From AC-32 sp963717475 (GTDB lineage Bacteria > Actinomycetota > Thermoleophilia > Gaiellales > Gaiellaceae), in the NCBI GenBank assembly GCA_963717475.1, contig OY970337.1:186001-250000 (forward strand): a stretch of DNA of 64,000 bases, in the 5' to 3' direction. Position numbers and translations under genes: made by a program. The notes under the pieces were generated by a model. It was not told the origin of the DNA, did no database searches, and saw only the letters and a list, made by a program, of their open reading frames with translations. Positions within the stretch are counted from its first letter, which is position 1. Every line of letters begins with the position of its first letter. Below are positions 51,671 through 60,099 of the stretch, piece after piece.

Positions 51671-53155
51671 TTAGTCGAGGCGCTCGAGGCGCTCGCCGCT
51701 TCTCCCGAGCCACGCCCAGAGGACGAGCGCCGAGAGCCCGCCGAGGCCTGCGATGTCGGTGGGCGTGTCGTTCACGAGCAGCGAGACCACCAGCGCGACA
51801 AGTAGGGCGTCGACCACCGCCAGGCGCGGCCGCCGCAGCGCGAGCCACACGAGCGCGGCCACGCTGAGGACGAAGAGCAGGGCCTCGTTCCAGCCGGAAG
51901 CGATGAAGGCGGCGGAAAGATGGAGTCGGTGGCCGAAGTCGCCGAGCAGCGAGCCGGGGCCGCCGCCGACGGCGTGGGTGACGTGGCTCGAGCCGCCGAG
52001 CGCGGCGTCGATCCCGATCAACGCGAACGCGGCGGCGACGACCACCGCGGCCGCGACGCCGACCCGCACGGGGCCCGGTCTCGGGCTCCGCTGCAGCAGC
52101 GCGAGCGCCAGGAAACCTGCGAGGTAGGCGACCATGTCCCCGCCGTTCGCGCCGATCGAGCTCACGCCGAGGCCCGCCGCCACCGCCAGCGCGACCGCCG
52201 GCAGAGCGCGCGGGCCGGCGAGCGCGCCGAGCACGAGCGCGGGCGAGAGGAGGAGCGTCGAGACCTGGTTGTTGATCCCGTAGAAGCGCCCGCCGCCGTC
52301 CGGCCTGGCGCCGAGCGCGGCGAGGCTGTTCCAGCGCGGCTCCGCCCAGAGAGCGGCGAAGAGGAAAACGAACAGCGCGACGAGCCCGAGCGCCAGCGGC
52401 AGCCGGGGCCGCAGCAGCACGCCGCCGGCGAGCGCCAGCCCCGCCGCGCCCAGCGCGAGCGCGACGACCACGTCCCTCGCCGCGGTCACGTCGAACGCGC
52501 TCAGCAGGAGCGAGACGACGAGGCAGGAGGGCGCGGCCAGAAAGGCCGCACGCCCGAGGGCGGGGGAGCGGGTGGCAAGCGCCGCGAGCCCGAGCGCGAC
52601 GATCAGCCCGACGAGGACCAGGAGGCCGCCGGTGCGCGAGTCGTGCGCCTGCGTGAGCCGCCGGTCGAAATCGCTCAGGTAGGCGAGCGGCGACGAGGAA
52701 GCACGCGACCGGATCCGCGGCCGCTTGCCGCGCTCGAGCGCGAGCACCGAGGGAGCGACGTCCGAGACCGGAATCAGCCCGGTGAGGTGCGTCGAGGTCG
52801 ACGTGAGCAGGCCGCGATAGCCTGGTCCGACCACCGCGATCGGGTAGCGCACGACGTTGTGGTGCCTCCCCGGCGGAGGCAGCGCGAGATAGAAGGTGAT
52901 CGCGCCGGGCTCGCGCGAGAGCGAGATCTTGGGACGGCCTCCCGGCAGCCCGCCGTTCACGACCGCGTTGGCTACCTCCCCGCTCAGGAGCGACGCGAGC
53001 GCCGTGCGGCGGCCGACCGTCGCGCCCTCGCCGGCGATCAGGAGACCGTGCGCCGCCGCCGGATCGGAGAAGACCGCGGCGGACGTGGGTCGCACGATCA
53101 CCGCGACGCCGCCCTTCGCCTGCGCGACCGCCGGCACGCAGAGCGCGGCCAGCAC
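51671..53155 (-). CDS. Multi-pass membrane protein with extracytoplasmic N-terminal domain
   Basis: 494 residues from GTG 53155. The signal-like start MLAALCVPAVAQA is followed by an extracytoplasmic domain of about 150 residues (GGRPKISLSREPGAITFYLAL, LTSTSTHLTGLIPVSDVAPSVLALERG) reminiscent of the end of alkaline-phosphatase/sulfatase folds, then about eleven hydrophobic helices with the polar loop FYGINNQVSTLLLSP and GANGGDMVAYLAG between them. These polar loops suggest a transport or lipid-linked function. No family named with confidence. First gene of the cytochrome c-serS operon. Confidence 0.75.
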   Translation of the reverse strand: MLAALCVPAVAQAKGGVAVIVRPTSAAVFSDPAAAHGLLIAGEGATVGRRTALASLLSGEVANAVVNGGLPGGRPKISLSREPGAITFYLALPPPGRHHNVVRYPIAVVGPGYRGLLTSTSTHLTGLIPVSDVAPSVLALERGKRPRIRSRASSSPLAYLSDFDRRLTQAHDSRTGGLLVLVGLIVALGLAALATRSPALGRAAFLAAPSCLVVSLLLSAFDVTAARDVVVALALGAAGLALAGGVLLRPRLPLALGLVALFVFLFAALWAEPRWNSLAALGARPDGGGRFYGINNQVSTLLLSPALVLGALAGPRALPAVALAVAAGLGVSSIGANGGDMVAYLAGFLALALLQRSPRPGPVRVGVAAAVVVAAAFALIGIDAALGGSSHVTHAVGGGPGSLLGDFGHRLHLSAAFIASGWNEALLFVLSVAALVWLALRRPRLAVVDALLVALVVSLLVNDTPTDIAGLGGLSALVLWAWLGRSGERLERLD

Positions 53156-53214
53156 GACCGCCGCAAAGCTAGAATTCGGCTAATCCCTCTCGCCTCCAAG
53201 GAGGCCGATTCTCG

Positions 53215-54132
53215 ATGAAACGAAAGGCTTACGGACGCGATGCCGGTCTGTCGCTGCGGATGCTCCTGACGAGCGTCCTGCTCGGCCTGCTCTACGTCTT
53301 CTTCGCGCTCGTTCTCTTCTACATCTTCAACGCCGGGCTCGTGCTGATGCTCGTGATCGTCATCGGCATGGCGCTCTTCCAGTACTTCACCTCCGACAAG
53401 CTCGCCCTCCGCGCCTCGGGCGCGAAGATCGTCAGCCCCGAGGAGGCGCCGAAGCTGCACGAGATGATCGAGCGCCTGGCGGCGATGGCCGACCTGCAGA
53501 AGCCGCGCGTCGCGATCGTCGACACGCCCGTCCCGAACGCTTTCGCGACGGGCCGCAACCAGAAGCACGCGGTCGTCGCCGTCACGACCGGGCTCTGGGA
53601 GCGGCTCGACGAGAAGGAGATCGAAGGCGTGCTCGCCCACGAGCTGACTCACATCGCGAACCGTGACGTGCTCGTGATGACGGTCGCGTCGTTCTTCGCG
53701 ATGCTCGCGGCGTTCCTGACCCGAATTGGTCTCTACAGCGGCATGTTCGGCGGCTGGGGCGGCAACCGCGACAACAACAACTCGGTCCCGGTCTGGCTGA
53801 TCATCACGCTCGTCTCCGTGGTCACGTACTTCCTCAGCTGGATCCTGATCCGGACGATCTCGCGCTACCGCGAGTACGCGGCCGACCGCGGCTCCGCGCT
53901 GATCACCGGCGCGCCGGAGTATCTGATGAGCGCGCTGCAGAAGATCTCGAGCCAGATGACCCTGATCCCGCAGCAGGATCTCCGCCAGGTCGAGGGCATG
54001 AACGCGTTCTTCATCATCCCCGCGAGCGTGAAAAAGGCCACGTCCGAGCTCTTCATGGACCACCCGCCGCTGGAGAAGCGGCTGGCAGCGCTCGAGAAGA
54101 TCGCCCAGGAGATGGGCCGGCCGGTCGCGTAA
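53215..54132 (+). CDS. htpX: Membrane zinc metalloprotease HtpX
   Basis: 305 residues, M48B family, degrading misfolded membrane proteins at the inner membrane. Two N-terminal helices (20-57) precede the catalytic HELTH (142-146); a further hydrophobic pair (SVPVWLIITLVSVVTYFLSW) is followed by YREYAADRGSALI with the third zinc ligand Glu. The C-terminal DHPPLEKRLAALEKI is typical. AAGGAGG precedes ATG 53215, and TAGAAT at 53168 may be the -10. It forms an operon with pspAB, linking it to envelope stress. Confidence 0.96.
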   Translation: MKRKAYGRDAGLSLRMLLTSVLLGLLYVFFALVLFYIFNAGLVLMLVIVIGMALFQYFTSDKLALRASGAKIVSPEEAPKLHEMIERLAAMADLQKPRVAIVDTPVPNAFATGRNQKHAVVAVTTGLWERLDEKEIEGVLAHELTHIANRDVLVMTVASFFAMLAAFLTRIGLYSGMFGGWGGNRDNNNSVPVWLIITLVSVVTYFLSWILIRTISRYREYAADRGSALITGAPEYLMSALQKISSQMTLIPQQDLRQVEGMNAFFIIPASVKKATSELFMDHPPLEKRLAALEKIAQEMGRPVA

Positions 54133-54136
54133 CGGG

Positions 54137-54712
54137 TTGGGCCTCCGCGACGTCCTCTTCGGGCGCAAGAAGCTCAAGGATCCCGCGCAGGAGCGGCTAT
54201 TTGCGATCTCGACGGCGCGGATCACGCTCCAGACCGAGCTCGACCTCAAGCCGTCGGGGTCGGCGGGCGTCTGCTTCAAGTCGCTCTCGGCCGGTGAGTT
54301 CGTGCGCGCCGAGAACGAGCTCCAGCAGCTGCTGGACGCCGTTGCGAACGAGTCGGGCTCGAAGATCGAGCGGAAGAGCGACGAGATGGGCTTCGAGTGG
54401 CTCGTCGTCCACGACCAGGACTTCGAGGATCTCGTAGCGACGACGCATCTGATCGCGCAGGAGCTCCAGGACCGCGGCTTCGGCGGCCAGCTGCTCGCCG
54501 CGGTCTTTCCGTTCGAGGGCAAGTTCAAGGAAGGCCGCGCGTACTGGATCTACGGCTTCAAGCAGGGCTCCTTCTGGCCGTTCGTCCCGACCGGCAAGGG
54601 CCAGGAGCGCGACAACGCCGAGGAGATGGAGCTGAAGGCGAAGCTCGACCCGGAACTGCCGATCGAGCAGGACCTGACGCGCTGGTTCGGGTTGTTCGAC
54701 TCGCCGCTCTGA
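54137..54712 (+). CDS. pspAB: PspA-associated protein PspAB
   Basis: 191 residues from TTG 54137, four bases after htpX. It begins MGLRDVLFGRKKLKDPAQERLFAIS-style and contains SAGVCFKSLSAGEFVRAENEL and a FPFEG-x-AYWIYGFKQGSFWPFVP segment, as in PspAB of actinobacterial and archaeal phage-shock systems. It is soluble; the biochemical role is not established. Next to htpX and near pspA/pspAA, all four belong to one envelope-stress neighbourhood. Confidence 0.85.
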   Translation: MGLRDVLFGRKKLKDPAQERLFAISTARITLQTELDLKPSGSAGVCFKSLSAGEFVRAENELQQLLDAVANESGSKIERKSDEMGFEWLVVHDQDFEDLVATTHLIAQELQDRGFGGQLLAAVFPFEGKFKEGRAYWIYGFKQGSFWPFVPTGKGQERDNAEEMELKAKLDPELPIEQDLTRWFGLFDSPL

Positions 54713-54761
54713 CACAAAGGCGACACGGTTTGGCGGCTCCGTAGGCGGTACGATTCGGTCG

Positions 54762-55052
54762 ATGACGGAGCCGGGGCGCACCCGCTGGACAGACGACCGG
54801 ATGGACGACGTCGCGGGTGAGTTTCGTGAGTTTCGGGCCGAGATGCGCGAGGAGTTCCGGGCAATGAGGACCGAGATGCGCGACGGGTTCCATGAAGTGC
54901 GCGCGGAAATCCGGGGCTTGCGCTCGGAGACGCAGGAAGACATGCGCGACCTGCGCGGTGAGCTCTACTCGACTCGCCGCTGGACCGTGAACCTCTGGGC
55001 CACGACCGTTCTCGGATTCGCCGCCCTCTTGATCCAGACGAGCCTGCGCTAG
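54762..55052 (+). CDS. Coiled-coil protein with C-terminal membrane anchor
   Basis: 96 residues from ATG 54762, seven bases after TACGAT, so probably leaderless. Residues about 15-70 form an alpha-helical repeat of eleven or so residues (FREFRAEMREEFRAMRTEMRD and onward), followed by the helix WTVNLWATTVLGFAALLIQ. Resembles tail-anchored coiled-coil proteins of unknown role. Its stop codon TAG (55050-55052) interlocks with that of pspAA in CTAG. Confidence 0.75.
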   Translation: MTEPGRTRWTDDRMDDVAGEFREFRAEMREEFRAMRTEMRDGFHEVRAEIRGLRSETQEDMRDLRGELYSTRRWTVNLWATTVLGFAALLIQTSLR

Positions 55053-55342
55053 CCGGCGCTCGGCAAGTCCGGGATCAGGCCTTCGCCCTCGAAGAGCTGC
55101 TTCGCCTCGTCGAGCGAGAGGTCTTCCGGCGGGACGATCGCCTCCGAGGGGCGTAGGTCGTCGTCGGGCACGCGCGAGCCGTTCGTCCGCACCGCCTCGA
55201 CCATGCGGTCGAGGAGGACGCGGAACTGCTCCTCGTCGCCGCGCTCGACGGCCTCGCCCGCCGCCTCGTCGAGGTCGTTGAGGCCCTTCGCGACCTCGTC
55301 GTCGACCTCGAACTGGCCCTCTCCCATCAGCCGCACGATCAC
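55049..55342 (-). CDS. pspAA: PspA-associated protein PspAA
   Basis: 97 residues from GTG 55342, overlapping the pspA stop in GTGA (55339-55342). The compact IVRLMGEGQFEVDDEVAKGLNDLD start and the DRMVEAVRTNGSRVPDDDLRPSEAIVPPEDLSLDE body match PspAA, the small partner encoded next to PspA in actinobacteria and archaea, thought to modulate PspA. Acidic and soluble. The spacing indicates co-translation with PspA. Confidence 0.85.
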   Translation of the reverse strand: MIVRLMGEGQFEVDDEVAKGLNDLDEAAGEAVERGDEEQFRVLLDRMVEAVRTNGSRVPDDDLRPSEAIVPPEDLSLDEAKQLFEGEGLIPDLPSAG

Positions 55343-56067
55343 TGCTGCAGCTCCTTTTGCGTCTCGCCGGGCCCGAGGTCGGCCTTCATCTTCTCCAGTT
55401 CGTCGTCGACCTGGGACTTCGAGGCGATCGCCCCGAGCTCGCGGTCGAGCTCGGTCTGGTCGGAGGTGAAGTCTTCGAGCGCGCCCGAGGTGGTGAGCTC
55501 GTCGATCGCGGAAGCACGCGCCTGCATCTGCTCGGTCTTGTCCTTCGCGCGCTGGATCGCAAGGCCGGTGTCCGCCATCTGCTCGCCGATCCCCGTGGCC
55601 GCCTCGCCGATCTTCACCTGAGCTTCGGCGGCGGAGTACTGCGCCTTGATCGTCTCCTTCTGCGTCCGGAAGGCCTCGACCTTGGCCGAGAGCGCCTTCT
55701 CGCTGGCGACGAGTTTCTCCTGCTGCTGCTGGAGCTGCTGCGTCTGCTGGTCGAGGCTCTGCAGCTGCTGCTGCAGGCCGGACTTCCGCTCGAGCGCCTG
55801 CCGCGCGAGATCCTCGCGACCGGCCGCCAGTGCCTGGCGCGCCTGGCTGTCGAGCTTGACGACGCTCTGCTGGAGCTGCGTCTCCTGGAGCTCGAGCCGT
55901 TTCTTCGCCGTGACGACGTCGGCGATCCCGCGCTTCACGTTCTGCAGCAGCTCGAGCTGCTTCTCGTACGAGTAGTCCAGCGTCTCCGCCGGATCCTCGG
56001 CGCGGTCGAGCAGCTTCGACATCTTCGCCTTCACCACCGTCGACGCCCGTGACATCAGGCCGGCCAT
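55339..56067 (-). CDS. pspA: PspA/IM30 (ESCRT-III family) membrane-stress protein
   Basis: 242 residues, almost entirely helical. The N-terminal amphipathic helix MAGLMSRASTVVKAKMSKLL binds membranes; DRAEDPAETLDYSYEKQLELLQNVKRG is the classic PspA/IM30 start, then a long Gln-rich coiled coil (about 70-150; LQQQLQSLDQQTQQLQQQ). PspA polymerises on damaged membrane to preserve the proton gradient. Located between its partner pspAA and divergent MBL gene; htpX-pspAB lie on the other side. Confidence 0.95.
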   Translation of the reverse strand: MAGLMSRASTVVKAKMSKLLDRAEDPAETLDYSYEKQLELLQNVKRGIADVVTAKKRLELQETQLQQSVVKLDSQARQALAAGREDLARQALERKSGLQQQLQSLDQQTQQLQQQQEKLVASEKALSAKVEAFRTQKETIKAQYSAAEAQVKIGEAATGIGEQMADTGLAIQRAKDKTEQMQARASAIDELTTSGALEDFTSDQTELDRELGAIASKSQVDDELEKMKADLGPGETQKELQQ

Positions 56068-56110
56068 TCGCTCCTCCTCTCGAGTGCGGAGCCTTTAGCC
56101 TAACGAGGCC

Positions 56111-56785
56111 TTGCTGATTGAGCGAAGCATGCACCCCGGCTGGCTCTCGAACGCGTACCTGATCGCGGACGAGCCCGGCGGGACCGCGGTGTTCGTCGAT
56201 TCCGGGGCCCCGCTGGAGCCGCTGTTCGAGGCGGTCGAGCGTGAGGGGCTGACGGTGACGCACCTGCTCACCACCCACGCCGACGCCGACCACATCGCCG
56301 GAGACGCGGAGATCCAGGAGCGCTACGGGTGCCCGATCGTGAAGGGCGAGCTGAAGACGGGCGGGCTCGAGATCGAGGCGCTGCCGACGCCCGGGCACAA
56401 GGACGACCACCTCGCCTTCGTGTTCAACGGCGAGCTCTGCTGCACCGGCGACGTCCTCTTCAAGGACGCCGTCGGCGGCGGCGACTTCGGCCAGATCAAG
56501 CGCTCGGTGATGGAGGTCCTGATGCAGCTGCCGGACGAGATGCGCGTCCTCCCGGGCCACACGGACGAGACGACGATCGGGCGCGAGCGGGAGCAGAACC
56601 CCTTCGTGCGCGTCTGGCGGGGCGCCGAGCCGGAAGGCACCGAAGAGGTGCGTGTGGGCGGGGAGGAGGCGACGCTGGTCGTCTGGTCGCCCGACTACGA
56701 CGGCAAGGGCAAGGCGTGGGTGCGCTTCGCCGACGGGCGCGATGCGATCGTCGGCGGCTCGCGCGTGGAACGAATGGAGGGCTGA
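56111..56785 (+). CDS. MBL-fold metallo-hydrolase (glyoxalase II-like)
   Basis: 224 residues. The zinc motif THADADHIAG (standard T-H-x-H-x-D-H variant, with Ala for the first ligand position of many members), GHKDDH, CTGDVLF and LPGHTDET are in order, so this is a glyoxalase II/persulfide-dioxygenase-like enzyme on a thioester or related substrate. TTG 56111 is the outer start, nine bases after TAGCCT; ATG 56129 (MHPGWLSNAYLI) is also plausible. First of three overlapping genes. Confidence 0.85.
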   Translation: MLIERSMHPGWLSNAYLIADEPGGTAVFVDSGAPLEPLFEAVEREGLTVTHLLTTHADADHIAGDAEIQERYGCPIVKGELKTGGLEIEALPTPGHKDDHLAFVFNGELCCTGDVLFKDAVGGGDFGQIKRSVMEVLMQLPDEMRVLPGHTDETTIGREREQNPFVRVWRGAEPEGTEEVRVGGEEATLVVWSPDYDGKGKAWVRFADGRDAIVGGSRVERMEG

Positions 56786-57057
56786 TGGCGATCAAGCTTC
56801 ATCGCTGCAGGAACGTCTGGGTCAAAGTCCCTGGCCACCCGTGCTGGCGGGTGCAGAAGGCGCTCGACGAGGCGGGGGTCAACTACGAGGTCGTCAAGGA
56901 GAAGTACCGGGGACCGCGGGAGGAGACTGTCCAGCGCACGGGGCAGCGCGGCTTTCCGTGGATCGAGTTCGAGGACGGCACCGTCTACCGCGAGGAGTCG
57001 AAGGACATGGCCGAACGGATCCGGAGCGGCAACCTCCAGGCAGGGGCGACACCGTGA
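56785..57057 (+). CDS. Glutaredoxin/GST N-terminal-like protein
   Basis: 90 residues; ATG 56785 shares a base with the upstream stop (TGATG). The thioredoxin fold is suggested by KLHRCRNVWVKVPGHPCWRVQKALDEAGVNYEVV and the TGQRGFPWIEFEDGTVYREE region, with the cis-Pro in GFPWIEF. The usual CPxC is replaced by a Cys near the N-terminus and PCW, so redox chemistry is uncertain. Overlaps the methyltransferase start by four bases. Confidence 0.8.
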   Translation: MAIKLHRCRNVWVKVPGHPCWRVQKALDEAGVNYEVVKEKYRGPREETVQRTGQRGFPWIEFEDGTVYREESKDMAERIRSGNLQAGATP

Positions 57058-57698
57058 GCTTCATCGTCACGGAAGAGATCGACGACTACGCGGCCGCGCA
57101 CACCACGCCTCCGCCCGCGTACCTGAGCGAGCTCGCCGAGGAGACCCGCGCCAACCTGCGCGCGCCCCAGATGCTCACCGGGACGATTGAGGGCCGCTTC
57201 CTCGAGCTGCTCGTCTACGGCCTGCAGGCGCGACGCGTGCTCGAGCTCGGCACCTACAGCGGCTACTCGTCTCTTTCCATGGCGGCGGGGCTCCCCGAGG
57301 GCGGCCACATCGACACCTGCGAGTTCGACGAGACGCATGCCGAGGTCGCGCGCCGCCACATCGCGGCCAGCCCGTACGCCGACCGGATCACCGTCCATCT
57401 CGGACCGGCGCTCGAGACGATCGAGCAGCTCGAGGGCGAGTTCGACTTCGTCTTCATCGATGCGGACAAGGTGAACTACCTGAACTACTACGAGGCGCTG
57501 GTGCCGCGCCTTGCCGAGAGCGGGCTGATGGCGCTCGACAACACCCTCTGGAGCGGCCGCGTCCTGGACGAGAGCGACGACTCGGCCGAGACGAAGGCGA
57601 TCCGCGAGCTGAACGATCGCCTGGCCGCGGACGACCGCGTGATCGTCGCGCAGCTGACCGTGCGGGACGGCGTCACGCTGGTGCGCAGGAAGGGCTAG
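57054..57698 (+). CDS. SAM-dependent O-methyltransferase (class I, CCoAOMT-like)
   Basis: 214 residues from GTG 57054, overlapping the previous stop in GTGA. Motif I VLELGTYSGYSSLSMA binds SAM, followed by IDTCEFDETHAEVARRHI (acidic residue for the ribose), and FVFIDADKVNYLNYYEAL plus LMALDNTLWSGRV, the metal-binding Asp/Asn cluster of the caffeoyl-CoA/catechol O-methyltransferase family. Methylates a hydroxyl of a small aromatic or thioester substrate; substrate unknown. Third gene of the operon starting at 56111. Confidence 0.92.
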   Translation: MSFIVTEEIDDYAAAHTTPPPAYLSELAEETRANLRAPQMLTGTIEGRFLELLVYGLQARRVLELGTYSGYSSLSMAAGLPEGGHIDTCEFDETHAEVARRHIAASPYADRITVHLGPALETIEQLEGEFDFVFIDADKVNYLNYYEALVPRLAESGLMALDNTLWSGRVLDESDDSAETKAIRELNDRLAADDRVIVAQLTVRDGVTLVRRKG

Positions 57699-57729
57699 TA
57701 ACCGCCGCGCAAACGGGTTAGCCTCGCCC

Positions 57730-59043
57730 GTGCAGATGTCGTTGCGCAGGCTCGTCTGTCTGATCGGCTTCGTCGCGCTCGTCGTCGTGCCCATCGGCTC
57801 GACGGCCACCCGCGACGCCCGTTCCGGGATGCGCTTGAACTGGAGCATCCCGGGGCCGGGGCCGACGCACTCCGACATCGCCTTCTGGGGAGACACCGGC
57901 GTCGCCGGCGACTACGACGGTTTCCGCGTCTTCAACCGGCAGACGCACCAGCTCTACGTGTCGTACCGCTGCCGCGGCCCGCAGAACGACGTCTCCCTCT
58001 GGCGCTACAACGGGCGCCTGCTGCTCTTCATGTCAGTCGACCGGCCCCAGATCGACGGCGCCACCGTCTGCGGCCAGGACAGCTCGACGGACACCGTCGC
58101 GAGCGACCCGCGCGGCTGGGAGGGGATTCGGATCTTCGACATCACGGACCCTGCGACCCCGGTCTACCTCAAGGCGGTCACGACCGACTGCGGCTCGCAC
58201 ACGCACACGATCGTTCCCGACCTCGCGAACAACCGCCTCCTGCTGTACGTCTCGTCGTTCCCGATCGCCTCGCAGAACATCGGCGGAACCTGCCAGCAGC
58301 CGTTCGGGAAGTTCTCGATCGTCTCGGTTCCGCTCGATGCGCCCAAGACCGCGAGCGTGATCGCGCAGCCGCCGGTCTCCGCCCCGCCGTGGAACGGGGC
58401 CGTCGCCTGTCACGACATCACCGTGTTCACGGCGATTCACAAGGCAGCCGCCTCCTGCATGAGCGAAGGCCAGATCTGGGACATCAGCGACCCGGTGCAC
58501 CCGGACACGCTGCATCCGATCCACATCGACAACAGCTCCGTCTATTTCTGGCACTCGGCCGAGTTCACCTGGGACGGGCAGTACGTCGTCTTCGACGACG
58601 AGGGGACCGGCAGTTGCTCGCCCACCGGGAACGGCCGCATCTGGATCTATCGCGTGAGCGACGGGCTCTTCCAGAGCTCGTTCATGATCCCGCGCCAGCA
58701 GGGTGGCGCGTACTGCTCGGTGCACAACGGGAACTTCATCCCGGTCTTCGGCCGCTACCAGCTCGTCGCCGCGTGGTACGGAGGCGGCACTGGCGTGATC
58801 GACCTCACGAACCCGACCCAGCCGCACGAGATCGCCTACTACGACGCCACCGTCGGCGGCTCCGCCGACACCTGGTCGTCGTACTGGTACAACGGCACGA
58901 TCTACGCGAACGACATCGCGCGCGGTATCGATGCCTTCACGCTCGCGAGCACGAACACCGCCGGCGCGACCTGGGATCACCTGAACGCGCAGACGCAGGA
59001 AACGCTGCTCGACCTTCCGGTCCCGCGGCCGGGCTTCGGCTAG
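57730..59043 (+). CDS. Secreted LVIVD-repeat beta-propeller protein
   Basis: 437 residues with signal peptide (LVCLIGFVALVVVPIGSTA). Repeats read as WEGIRIFDITDPATPVYL, GQIWDISDPVHPDTL and GTGVIDLTNPTQPHEIAYYDA, the LVIVD pattern of extracellular propellers, with HTHTIVPD and HDITVF giving metal-like histidine clusters. GTG 57730 lies five bases after TAGCCT. No PASTA tail or proline stalk, so it is not part of the anchored family although it is an exported propeller. Confidence 0.82.
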   Translation: MQMSLRRLVCLIGFVALVVVPIGSTATRDARSGMRLNWSIPGPGPTHSDIAFWGDTGVAGDYDGFRVFNRQTHQLYVSYRCRGPQNDVSLWRYNGRLLLFMSVDRPQIDGATVCGQDSSTDTVASDPRGWEGIRIFDITDPATPVYLKAVTTDCGSHTHTIVPDLANNRLLLYVSSFPIASQNIGGTCQQPFGKFSIVSVPLDAPKTASVIAQPPVSAPPWNGAVACHDITVFTAIHKAAASCMSEGQIWDISDPVHPDTLHPIHIDNSSVYFWHSAEFTWDGQYVVFDDEGTGSCSPTGNGRIWIYRVSDGLFQSSFMIPRQQGGAYCSVHNGNFIPVFGRYQLVAAWYGGGTGVIDLTNPTQPHEIAYYDATVGGSADTWSSYWYNGTIYANDIARGIDAFTLASTNTAGATWDHLNAQTQETLLDLPVPRPGFG

Positions 59044-59053
59044 CCGGCCTCCT

Positions 59054-60099
59054 TCAGTAGAGCACCAGCTTGTCGCGGTGGACGGCCTCGAGTCCGCGCG
59101 CCCGCCCCCTGAGCTCGTCGGCTCCCGCGCCCGCGATGCCCTTCGCGAAGGCGACGCCGTCCGGCCCGACCAGCTCGACGGCGGCGCCCGGGTCGAAGCG
59201 CCCCTCACAGCGCTCGACGCCGACTCCGAGCAGGCTCGCGCCTGTCTCGACGAGAGCGCGGCGCGCCCCCTCGTCCACGTGCAACCGCCCGGCGACCGGC
59301 TTGCCGAATCGGAGCCACAGCTTGAATGCGGACTGGCCGTGCTCGTACGGCGCGAACCGCGTCGCGGGAGCCTCCCCGGCGAGGATCGGGCCGAGCACCT
59401 CTTCGCCGTGGCCCGCTGCGATGACCGTCGGAATCCCGGCGGCGCTCGACATCTGGGCGGCGAGCACCTTGCTGCGCATGCCGCCCCGGCCGAGCTCCGA
59501 GCCGGGGCCCAGCTCGGCGTCTCCCGCCGACGCGCCCTCGAGCAGGAGCTCCGCGCCGGGCGTGCCGGGAGCGCGCGAATAGACGCCTTCGACCTCGGTC
59601 AGCAGCACGAGCACGCGTGCTCCGACGAGGACCGCCACCTGGGCCGCGAGCGCGTCGTTGTCGCCGAAGGTGATCTCGTCGGTCGCAGTCGCGTCGTTCT
59701 CGTTCACGACCGGCACCGCGCGCAGGCGGAAGAGCTCGGCGAACGCCTGGCGCGCATTGACGTAGGCCGCCCGGTCGGCGACGTCCCCGGCTGCGAGCAG
59801 GATCTGCGCCGCGGGGATGCCGTGCTCGGCGAAGGCCTCCTCCCACGTGCGCTGGAGCCGCGCCTGGCCGAGCGCGGATGCAGCCTGGAGCCGCCCGACC
59901 GAGCTGGGACGCCTGGTCAGCCCGAGCTTCGGCAGGCCGAGCGCGATCGCACCGGAGGAGACGACGCAGACCGGGTCGCCGCCCGCGACGAGGCCGGCGA
60001 TCTCCATGCGCTCGCGCGTGGACCAGCTCAGCTCCTGACCTCGCCGCCCTCGCCGACGACGAGGCCCGTCCCGAGCTTGACGACGACCGCCCGGTTCAA
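59054..60099 (-). CDS. proB: Glutamate 5-kinase with PUA domain (one frame break)
   Basis: Phosphorylates glutamate in the first step of proline synthesis. TTG 60099 gives NRAVVVKLGTGLVVGEGGE, the ATP-binding strand, but the frame stops at 60028; the rest resumes one frame over (near 60028, gtcaggagctg for gtcagGgagctg) with VCVVSSGAIALG, NENDATATDEITFGDNDALAA and GRGGMRSKVLAA. Restoring one base gives 348 residues, including a C-terminal PUA domain (GRFDPGAAVELVGPDGVAFAKGIAG). TTGA overlap (60096-60099) couples it to proA, which precedes it. Confidence 0.85.

Noticed and set aside
57730..59043. LVIVD propeller as a thirteenth member of the anchored family
   Set aside because: It has a signal peptide and a propeller but neither proline stalk nor PASTA tail.
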